NCBI GenBank assembly: GCA_024803745.1
Contig: JANJXV010000004.1
Span: 48,005,358 to 48,069,357, forward strand
Direction of reading: 5' to 3'
DNA: 64,000 nucleotides
From: Megascapheus bottae
Taxonomy: Eukaryota; Chordata; Mammalia; Rodentia; Geomyidae
Part shown: positions 56,685 through 64,000 of the stretch, piece by piece
How the letters are laid out: the number at the start of each line of letters is the position of its first letter
How positions within the stretch are numbered: position 1 is the stretch's first letter
The notes under the pieces: generated by a model
What the model saw: the letters and a program-made list of their open reading frames with translations, nothing else
The model's database searches: none
What the model was told of the DNA's origin: nothing
Translations under genes and position numbers: made by a program

Positions 56685-56899
56685 TTTTGGGAATCAGCTG
56701 CTTGCTGTCCCTGAGGTTTTCTGCTCAAGGCTAGTGCTCTACCACTGAAGCCACAGCTCCCCTTATGGAATATTGGTGGCAAATTGAAGATAAGAGTCTC
56801 ATAGGTATGGCTACTTGTGCTGCCTTCAAACTTACATTCTCAGATCTCAGCCTCCTGAGTTGCTAGGATTACAGATGTAAGCTTTTCTTACACCCAGCT
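56685..56899 (-). mobile_element. B1-like/Geo dimeric SINE
   Basis: Minus strand: left arm 'agctgggtgtaagaaaagc', 'tagcaactcaggaggctgaga'; linker 'cttatcttcaatttgcc'; Geo arm 'ctgtggcttcagtggtagagc'. Confidence 0.9.
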
Positions 56900-56905
56900 T
56901 TTTCT

Positions 56906-57015
56906 TTCCCTTTTCTCTATCTTGAACTTGTTACATAGCCTATACTGGTCTCAAACTCACATATTTTTGTTTCAGCCTTCTGAGTGCTGGAAGTACATGG
57001 AACACCATGCCTGGC
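56906..57015 (-). mobile_element. B1-like monomer (7SL-derived)
   Basis: Minus strand: 'gccaggcatggtgttcc', 'cagcactcagaaggctga', 'gtttgagaccagtatagg', 'ctatgtaacaagttcaag'. A single B1-type monomer without Geo arm, lying next to a dimer. Confidence 0.85.
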
Positions 57016-57520
57016 TTTATCTTTCTTTTTCTTTCACAATTTTGATATTGTTAAGTAGCACACGTTATTGATAGAATAGTTTTGTGATACAATGTCTTTT
57101 TATTTGGGTTTATGTGATATTGCCTCAAAGTTAAAAGTATTATCACGAAAAGTTATAAATTATATTGCATCCTTTCTGGTGCTTTTTAACATTTGACCTG
57201 AAATTCAGGTCAACTAACTTTTGCCATGCAGTAAAGTTTGTAATTTTATCTTTGTAATTAATAAATTATGTGTGGAAGTTTATGGTGATGATTCTTTCTT
57301 AAATCAACTATTACTATTATATTACAAAATGATAAATTTCTCTTTTCTTCTTCAGCTATTAATAGTCCACTGCAAAAGAAAATACTCTATTTTGTCTGTG
57401 TATGGTATTGTGCATTTATATCACTTTGGACTTCATTATTTAATCTTATTTAACAGGTTATATTATTTTACTAACATTATTCATTTTGCTGTCAAATTCT
57501 GCCTTTGTTTTAAATTTTAA
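57016..57520. other. Single-copy AT-rich region
   Basis: About 500 bp. Contains a near-perfect 21-bp inverted repeat at 57193-57213. The 99-codon frame at 57221-57520 is AT-driven with no domain. Confidence 0.45.
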
Positions 57521-57533
57521 AAAATGTTAAACT

Positions 57534-57684
57534 TGGGGTCACTGCTTTCCTAGCACGCAGGAAGACCCAGGTTCTATTCCTGGTTATGAAGAGAAAGCCA
57601 GAAGTGGTGGTTGCTGTGGTTCAAGGCTTGAGAAAGTCCAAGGACAGTGCTCAGGCTTTGAGTTCAAGCTGCAGGACTAGCAAA
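57534..57684 (+). mobile_element. IDL-Geo SINE with internal deletions
   Basis: 'ctttcctagcacgcaggaag', 'cccaggttctattcctgg', then Geo arm 'ggctcaggctttgagttcaagc'-like end. The D-arm part of each monomer is shortened. Imperfect TSD aaaatgttaaact / aaaatgtcaacct at 57521 and about 57687. Confidence 0.82.
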
Positions 57685-57694
57685 AAAAATGTCA

Positions 57695-57730
57695 ACCTGA
57701 CTTATGGAATTGTAACCCTTTGTAGAACTA

Positions 57731-57765
<35 letters not shown>

Positions 57766-57781
57766 CCACCACCATCATCAA
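57695..57781 (+). repeat. LINE-1-like terminus followed by (ATC)n
   Basis: 'cttatggaattgtaacccttt' resembles the old L1 3' terminus, and a (CAT)n tract follows at 57729-57781. The L1 call is weak; the trinucleotide repeat is certain. Confidence 0.7.
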
Positions 57782-57861
57782 GGTTATTACCTAGTTTTGC
57801 TACCTCTTTATGTTATGTGACCTGAATAGATTTATCAAGTATTAAAAAAAAATAGACTTGT

Positions 57862-58075
57862 GAGGTACGGTGGCTCATACCTAGCTACTTAGGAAGCTGA
57901 GATGTCAGGATCAAGGTTCAAAGCCAACCCAGGAACAAAAAGACCTGAGACTCTTATCTCCAATTAACCTCTAAAAAATGAGGAGTAGGGCTTGGGTCAA
58001 GGGTAGCGTGTTAGCCTTGAGTTGAAGAAGTCAGGGACAGCACCCAGGCTGAGTTCAAACCCCATGGCCCACAAA
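57862..58075 (+). mobile_element. B1-like/Geo dimeric SINE
   Basis: 'aggtacggtggctcatacc', 'tacttaggaagctgaga', 'cttatctccaattaacc', Geo arm 'gggcttgggtcaagggtag', 'gctgagttcaaacccc'. Possible TSD aaaaaatagact / aaaaaattagact (57845 and 58074). Confidence 0.9.
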
Positions 58076-58227
58076 AAAATTAGACTAATAACATAGAATT
58101 TGGTATACAAAAACAATCATGTTTGTATCATGAAAGATCCATGATTTTAAATAATGTTAACTTTGATGCAATCAGTGTTCAGCTCAAAAATTTTGCTGAT
58201 ATTTGATGAAATGGGGGACATCAATTG

Positions 58228-58300
58228 AGATGCCTTGTTTCTATAAACTGATCAGTTGGATAATAACCCCTTTGTACATCTACTTAAAGATAATAAATTA
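58228..58300 (+). mobile_element. Old LINE-1 3' terminus relic
   Basis: 'taataacccctttgtacatc' and 'acttaaagataataaa' match the old terminus at 14100-14130. Confidence 0.55.
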
Positions 58301-59101
58301 TTATTTAATAATCCTACTCTACTAAAATATTCTAATATTTCTTAGTACAATATAAAGTTTGCTCTTTTAATTAGAATGCCTCTCAGATTTTAGGTTGTAG
58401 CATATTCATTTTTGTTTCACCTGTGTGAGATTGTGAAGATTTTTGTTTTCTTTGTTCAAAGGTTTACTTAAAAGAATAGGCTGAGTTGTAAGAAATGGCT
58501 CGCTCTCCATATATACATGTGTATATATATATGCATATATAAATAAGTTGTCTATAATTTTGAGAACTATTGACTTACTGTCTTCTGCATAGTTTAATGC
58601 AGTAGTTTTCATTTGCTTGAGGTTCTCAGAGGTCTGTTTTACTTAGGGTAGTTCTTGTTTGGTTTATGGCCCTTTGAAAACCACAGATGATAATGTTGTC
58701 AACAATGGATGTTGCACATCTATGAGTTTATGCCCCTAAGTGGAAGTGAGCCAATAACCTAAGTGTGACCAGGCTGTTCTGCCCTGCTTTTCATGTTGTC
58801 ATGACCCTGGGGTGCAGTTGGGAGGGGATTGAAAATTTTTCATTGAAGTTGTAGTCAGTGAACTATGTACAATTGTTTTTAGACTGGAGACCAAGAAGTT
58901 TAATCATTGCACAACTTCCTAGAGAATAATTACCAGGAGGCAATGAACATGGGCTTAGAATGAAAGGACTCTAGTAGTGAGGGAGAGTGATGCAGGACTG
59001 ATTGTCTATTCTTTGGGTGATTTAGGGCTGGGTTAGTATTGTGCCTAGTCCAAGTAAAGCATTCTATAGCTTGTAGACATGTTTTCTCTGAGCCTTTATA
59101 T
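58301..59101. other. Single-copy region
   Basis: About 800 bp. Short TA-rich patch at 58508-58545. Nothing else recognised. Confidence 0.45.
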
Positions 59102-59116
59102 CATGGAATATTTTTT

Positions 59117-59306
59117 TTTGCCAGTTTTGGGCTTGAGCTCAGGGCCTGAGCACTGTCCTTGGACTTTCTCAAGGCTAGAGCTCTACCACTTGAGCCTCAG
59201 CAACACTGCCCGGCTTTTTTGTATGTATGTGGTACCAAGGAATCGAACCCGGGTCTTAGTGCATGCTAGGCAAGCACTTTAACCACAAGGCCAAACTCCC
59301 GGCCCC
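59117..59306 (-). mobile_element. IDL-Geo dimeric SINE (left of a pair)
   Basis: Minus strand: 'ggggccgggagtttggcc' (end at 59306), B box 'gggttcgattcc', Geo arm, tail T-run at 59110-59119. It sits with 59313-59518 between one pair of TSDs. Confidence 0.94.
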
Positions 59307-59312
59307 GAGACT

Positions 59313-59518
59313 CTTTTTCTTTTTTTTTTTTTTGCCAGTCCTGGGCTTGGGCTAATGGCCTGAGCACTGTCCTTGGACTTTCTCAAAGCTAGCACTCTAC
59401 CACTTGAGCCTCAGCACCACTTCCGGCTTTTTTCTATGTATATGGTACCGAGGAATCGAACCTGGGTCTTCGTGCATGCTAGGCAAGCACTCTACCACTA
59501 GGCCAAACTCTTGGCCCC
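59313..59518 (-). mobile_element. IDL-Geo dimeric SINE (right of a pair)
   Basis: Minus strand: 'ggggccaagagtttggcc', B box 'aggttcgattcc', Geo arm, long tail at 59313-59333. The 15-bp repeat catggaatatttttt is at 59102-59116 and 59521-59535, outside both SINEs. Confidence 0.94.
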
Positions 59519-59564
59519 AACATGGAATATTTTTTAAAAAGAAGTTTGACTGTGTATTAGAAGT

Positions 59565-60017
59565 TTTTTTCATACATTTTTATCGTGATTAATAGAAGAG
59601 TTACATTATATTCACCAGAGAGAAGGTGCATTACTTCACATACATTGATATCTTTCCTCATGTCTTGGTTCCCATGTCCCTCCCTTCACCCCTGCCCCTC
59701 ATTTGTTTTCCTCTCTTCCCTAGCTGACTTCAAATAACCAAATACGCACATATAAAACGTATCAGATAACCAGGTGAAATACTGTAACAATATGAGATAA
59801 CCAAGGGACAGCAAAAGAGATGAGAGATAACATAGTACATTAAGGACAACAATCATTCATTATATGGCTTTTGTTTCTATATCCTAGAGGTCCTTTCATT
59901 TAGCGTCATACTGTATGGCCTTATGTATCTAGGTTTTGTTCTATTGTAAATCTCTGCTAGGAGAACCCAAGGTTTCTACTGATTAGGACAAATGAGGGAA
60001 ACCATTGAGTCTATGTT
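59565..60017 (-). mobile_element. LINE-1 3' end stub
   Basis: Type-1 UTR on the minus strand with the ORF2 end 'catagactcaatggtttccc'. No clear TSD found; the right boundary lies where older L1 sequence begins. Confidence 0.88.
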
Positions 60018-60330
60018 TTGAAAGACCTTACTAGACAAACTAAAGGCTGAAAGAAAATATTGGCGATTATGTATTCAACAAAACAGTAGTACCTGAAATA
60101 TATAAAAACAGTAAAAAATAAATCAAGCAATCTAAATAGAAAAATTTTTAAAAAGATGTGGCAAAAGTTTTATAAATGAAACTATGCAAATGGCAAATCA
60201 GTGTGAAAATGTTTACTATAAGCTGTTAGAGAATCAAAAACACAAGGAGATAGTCTATATGCCTAGCAAAATAAAGTAAAAAGTAATGACAGTGCCCAAG
60301 ATCTGTGAAGATATGAACAAACTGTTGCCT
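60018..60330 (+). mobile_element. Ancient LINE-1 ORF2 relic
   Basis: 'gcaaatggcaaatcagtgtg', 'gaaaatgtttactata' and 'cacaaggagatagtc' follow L1 ORF2 order in the region also seen at 39110-39170. Much decayed. Confidence 0.6.
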
Positions 60331-60524
60331 GTGGTTAAGATCTCTGCTGGCAACTGCTAACTAATTTCTTATCCACCACAGTAATGATTTAATAGTTCCT
60401 TAGGTGCATCTCCAATATTTGTTTATCACAGGGAAATAAAAATGTGTTGTCACATGAATTCTTATTATGCCTTAATAGTAATAGGTACAAATGTAGAAAT
60501 AACCCCAGCAGGTGAAGAGCTAAA

Positions 60525-60715
60525 CAAGTTGGGAATGACGTTTGAAATCTGTAATCCTAGATAGTTTGGAAGTAGAGATCAGAGGACTGTGGCTTGAAGC
60601 CAGACTGGGCAGAAACGTTAGTGAGATTCCATGTCACTCAAAGAGCACAGTAGTGTTGCCCTTGCATAATGGTTGGAGTAGGAGCTAGTGTGCCACCTGG
60701 CATCCAGAATCAGGA
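60525..60715 (+). mobile_element. B1-like SINE with unusual right part
   Basis: 'gaaatctgtaatcctagatag', 'ttgaagccagactgggcag', 'aaacgttagtgagattcc', then sequence unlike the usual Geo arm. Shares its middle with 49028-49045. Confidence 0.6.
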
Positions 60716-60796
60716 GGTAGATGAGGAAGCTATAGTAAGTGGATCACAGGACAGCCCTGGCATAAAGTGTGATGATATCTTGAAAGTCATTCAAGC

Positions 60797-61005
60797 AGCT
60801 AGGTGCAGATTACTCCTGCCTATAATCTAAGGAGACTGAAATCTGAGAATTCAGGTTTGAGGTCACCCCAGGTAGACAAACTCTGAGAAACTTATCTCTA
60901 GGTAAAAACAATATCCAGGAATGGAGACATGGCTCAAGCATTAAAGCACCGGGTTAGCAAGAACAAAACCCCAAATTGAATTTCTCAGTCAGTGTTACAA
61001 AACAA
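60797..61005 (+). mobile_element. Decayed B1-like SINE
   Basis: 'agctaggtgcagattactcc', 'ataatctaaggagactgaaatc' and 'gaatggagacatggctcaagc' with 'taaagcacc' follow dimer order weakly. Confidence 0.6.
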
Positions 61006-61034
61006 AACACAAAACAACAAAGAAAAGTAACAGT

Positions 61035-61240
61035 TGAAACAAACCATGGTACATTAATGTGACAGGATATTACCTCAGCAGTAAAAAAGAAAGGTGTTGT
61101 TCAGATGCAACCTGAAAGAACAATCAGAGAATGTTAGAGGAGTGACTACTGGACAGGAAGCATATTTGTGAACATCAGGACTCCAGACAATTAGAATGGC
61201 TAGTCTTTTTTTGATAACATACTTGGAAAGAAAAGGATAG
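61035..61240 (+). mobile_element. Possible LINE-1 C-terminal relic
   Basis: 'aaccatggtacattaatgtg', 'aggatattacctcagcag' and 'taaaaaagaaag' match the L1 ORF2 passage around 'tggaatactactcagc'. Weak. Confidence 0.4.
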
Positions 61241-62020
61241 TATCAGAGCAAGGTACAGGAGAATTAGTGCAAGAAAAAAAAGGGAACAGAGTTGAACACA
61301 GATCAGTTTAAGAACAAATTGACAGGCTTGAAATAGGTCTGTGGGGTGGGCTAGTGTGGGAACATTAGCAGCATATTTTATAGTGTTGAAGATACACTTT
61401 CATTATGCTACGAAGTCTCTCCGTACACAATTTCCAGTTAATGTTTGGCTGAAGTAAGTTTTACTTTCATTCTCCTTCTATATTTCATTTCCCCTCATGT
61501 TTGGATTTCTGCTATTCCAAATATACTCCTAAGTCAGATTCTAACTCTAAAATTAGCCATTACAGCCCACTGGGACTCTCAAAGATAAAGAGGTTCTCCA
61601 TTGTAAACTGCCTCCTTTCCTTTATGTAACCTTGCATTTGCTCAGGCCAGAATTCATGCCTGGCTTTCCCAGATAATTGCTGGGTGGCTGCCAACTTTGC
61701 TGGAATAACAGCTCTTAAAGCTTTCTCACTCATTATTTGGGGGACTTTGCACACACCATTCCTTGTTGCAGCCTGCACTTTCCAGGCTCAGGGACCAAGT
61801 GGCTGCACACAAGTAACTGTTCTTAGCAGCCAGTCTCCCCAGGTTAATCACTTCAGGATTAAAATGTCTTTGGAGTTAATTGGCTTCAGGAGAGAAAGTC
61901 TGAGTCCAAAGACTTGTTTTCAGGATGATTTCCTTGCTTGGTGGTCTTCCTCTAAGTCAGTCTCCATTGCCCTTGTATATTTGCAGTGAAAGCATCTCTA
62001 CAGCTTAAAAAATAACTACC
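61241..62020. other. Single-copy region of mixed composition
   Basis: About 780 bp. 61560-61990 is less AT-rich and carries frames on both strands (61560-61778 minus, 61684-61989 plus) that overlap antisense and have no domain. Candidate conserved non-coding DNA, unproven. Confidence 0.45.
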
Positions 62021-62250
62021 CAGCTGCACACCAGTGGTTCATGCCTGTAATCCTAGCTACTCAGGAGTCTGAGATCTAAGGATCCTAGTTGGAAGCCAGC
62101 CTAGAAAAGGAAAGTCCATGAGAGTACTACCTCCAATTAACCACCAAAATATCAGAAGTAGAGCTGTGGCTCAAGTCGTAGAACACTAGCTTTGAGCACA
62201 AAAGCTCAGAAATGGTACCCAGGCACTGAATTCAAGCCCCAAGGACTAGC
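62021..62250 (+). mobile_element. B1-like/Geo dimeric SINE
   Basis: 'cagctgcacaccagtggttc', 'tagctactcaggagtctgaga', 'acctccaattaaccacc', Geo arm 'ctgtggctcaagtcgtagaac', 'gaattcaagcccc'. Near consensus. Confidence 0.93.
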
Positions 62251-62510
62251 ACATACACAAAAATCACTCAATTCACAATCTTTACGGTCATGCAGTAGAC
62301 TTCTGTGGCTGATTAATTGCCATATCTCATATGCCATACAGTATATTCTACATTTAATAAGCAACAAACAATCCTTTCTAAAGGGTGACTACTTAGTTAA
62401 CGAGAACAAAACATAATCTGAAGTGTAGAAACTGTGCTAGAGGAAATGTGGCAACTGTTACTGTAGTGCTGAGTCCCTTCATAGTTTTCTTCATGAAAAT
62501 GTACCACATA

Positions 62511-62699
62511 GGCTGGAGTTTGGCCTAGGTGTAGAATGCCTGCCTAGCATACATAAAGGTCCCTGTTCAATTCCTTGGAACTGCATACCTACAAAAGGTT
62601 AGAAGTGGTGCTGTGGCTCAAGTGGTAGAGCTTTAGCCTTGAGAAAGCCCAAGGGCAATGCTCAGGCCCTGAGTTCAAGCCCCAAGAATGGCAAAAAAT
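62511..62699 (+). mobile_element. IDL-Geo dimeric SINE
   Basis: 'ggctggagtttggcctagg', B-box region 'ctgttcaattcc'; Geo arm 'ctgtggctcaagtggtagagc', 'gagttcaagcccc'. A 12-bp TSD with one mismatch, atgtaccacata / atgtatcacata, is at 62499-62510 and 62700-62711. Confidence 0.94.
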
Positions 62700-62889
62700 A
62701 TGTATCACATAAATGACTTGCTGAAAATAAAATTTAATTCTTGAATTCTGGTTCACATTCCCAGAACTATGGACTTCAATAATGAGTGAGATCTGGATAA
62801 AATAGATGCTGAAGATGTAATTGTTACATTAAATATGATACAGTTGTTGTTTCCTGTAAAAGTGCCCTTGGATTTTCAAAATTCATTTG

Positions 62890-63095
62890 AAACTATTTAT
62901 ACATGAAGTAATATGAGGCCTGGTATTCACCTCAAAATAAAATATGACTGAGGGAGAAGAAATAAATGAAAGTATTTATAAAGGAAGATTGTATGTCAAT
63001 AATTGTTGGATTTAGTGAGGGCCCTTTTTATTATATCACTCATTCAAACTTTTACATATGTTTGAAATTTTCCATCATAAAATGTTAAAAATAAT
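62890..63095 (+). mobile_element. Possible ancient LINE 3' end
   Basis: 'acatatgtttgaaattttcc' and 'atcataaaatgttaaaaat' recall a common ancient mammalian repeat terminus ('gtttgaaattttccataata'). Family not certain. Confidence 0.5.
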
Positions 63096-63429
63096 ATCCC
63101 CTTATTGATCTTTCTTGGAAGCATTTAATTGTCATGAACATTACTATTCTCCACTATTATCCAAAAGTGGAATGTAACTCCACATTATACTTAACACTTC
63201 CTTTTGCCCCTCCAGTTTTTGTTTACCAAGCAATACTGGCATGGAGTCTTTGTGACGCTTTAAGGACTAGTCCTGGAAAATTCAGAAATTCAGCTCCTAA
63301 GCTGGCTGTAGAAGAAGGTACACTCTATCAATGCTTCCATCAAATGGAAGCTCTTGTTGAATCAAGTTGCCTGTTTGCCCTAGTGGCAGAAAAAGTGATG
63401 CTCTAGAAAAAGAGAATAGGCAGAAGTCA

Positions 63430-63431
<2 letters not shown>
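63096..63431. other. Single-copy region
   Basis: About 330 bp. A 90-codon frame (63134-63406) has no recognised domain and lacks support. Confidence 0.4.
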
Positions 63432-63477
<46 letters not shown>

Positions 63478-63480
63478 GTG
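63432..63480. repeat. (TG)n microsatellite at SINE tail
   Basis: About 23 TG units ending where a minus-strand dimeric SINE begins, i.e. a (CA)n tail on the SINE strand. Confidence 0.96.
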
Positions 63481-63481
63481 T

Positions 63482-63733
63482 GCCTTCCAGTCCTGAGATT
63501 TGAACACTGGGCCTTGGTAATGTCCCTGAGAAATGTTTTGCTCAAGGTTAGTACTCTACTACTTGAGCAAGAGCTCTGCTTTTTGCTTGTTTGTTTATTT
63601 ATTTATCTGTCTCAGTGGTTTATTGGAAATAAAAGTATTGTAGACTTTCTGCCAGACCTGGCTTTGAATTGTGATTCCCAAATCTCAGCTACTTCAATAG
63701 CTAGTATTGCAAGCATAAGCCACAAGCACCTAG
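63482..63733 (-). mobile_element. B1-like/Geo dimeric SINE, diverged
   Basis: Minus strand: 'aggtgcttgtggcttatgc', 'tagctattgaagtagctgaga', then a linker enlarged by a (TTTA)-like insert (63588-63605) and Geo arm 'ttgctcaagtagtagag'. Confidence 0.83.
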
Positions 63734-63845
63734 AAGAACAGTTCATATGTTTCTAAAGAGCCCTAGAGACAACAGTTTAAAATAATACAGGGTTCTAGGA
63801 TTCACTTATGGAAATCATCATGCGAGTTCAGTACAATTCAGATGT

Positions 63846-64000
63846 TCTCCTTTGTCTTCTTCATCTTCATCTATTTCCTCTTCCATCTTCTCTTTCTTTT
63901 CCTCCCTCCTGCTCCCACTTCTCTTTCTCCTCTATTTTCTCCTCCATCTTCTCCTCTTCTTCCTCCCTCTTCCTCCATTCCTTCCTCCCCTACCCCCATC
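63846..64000. repeat. Pyrimidine-rich (CTTCCTC)n tract, runs off the window
   Basis: Degenerate CT-rich sequence with CTTC and CTCC units to the last base; low-complexity, mirror-repeat character. Confidence 0.9.

Noticed and set aside
58580..58700. Possible hAT (MER5-type) transposon relic from 'cagtagttttcatttgc...ggttctcag'
   Set aside because: Too diverged to assign; terminal inverted repeats could not be shown.

Overview
The window looks like AT-rich, non-coding nuclear DNA from a rodent, most likely a member of Geomyoidea (kangaroo rats, pocket mice, pocket gophers). The main clue is a dimeric SINE present in about 16 copies. Its left part is an ID-like, tRNA-Ala-type monomer and its right part is a second monomer, which matches my recollection of the published IDL-Geo SINE of that superfamily. 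The lineage call is family-level inference from memory and was not checked against a database.

I see no functional protein-coding gene, no exon I can defend and no functional RNA gene. The longest open frames are decayed LINE-1 ORF2 pieces, the best being the minus-strand remnant at 46320-48004. Other open frames are translated microsatellites, SINE antisense or chance frames. The window is best read as intergenic DNA or the inside of a very long intron.

Layout. 1-4.7 kb: truncated L1s and IDL-Geo SINEs, some with clear target-site duplications (TSDs). 4.7-9.5 kb: mostly single-copy DNA with SINEs and one L1 3' end. 9.5-15 kb: L1 3' ends and a long single-copy stretch (10.6-12.8 kb). 15-17 kb: SINE and microsatellite cluster. 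17-20 kb: a long old minus-strand L1 with two SINEs nested inside. 20-30 kb: ancient repeats (MIR, L2, old L1) plus two young L1 stubs with 14-16 bp TSDs. 30-38 kb: single-copy DNA, (TG)n tracts and dimeric SINEs, including an apparent 5'-inverted L1. 38.7-40.1 kb: plus-strand L1 ORF2 end with a nested SINE. 40-46 kb: mostly single-copy. 46-51 kb: three or more minus-strand L1s stacked or adjacent. 51-64 kb: mixed SINEs, with two abutting IDL-Geo copies at 59.1-59.5 kb and a pyrimidine tract at the right edge.

The main biological story is retrotransposition. L1 supplies the machinery and two dimeric SINE families use it. The families have different left arms (tRNA/ID-like, or 7SL/B1-like) but the same right arm, which I argue keeps tRNA-like features. 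Several microsatellites start exactly at SINE tails. I did not find a new defence, metabolic or regulatory system.
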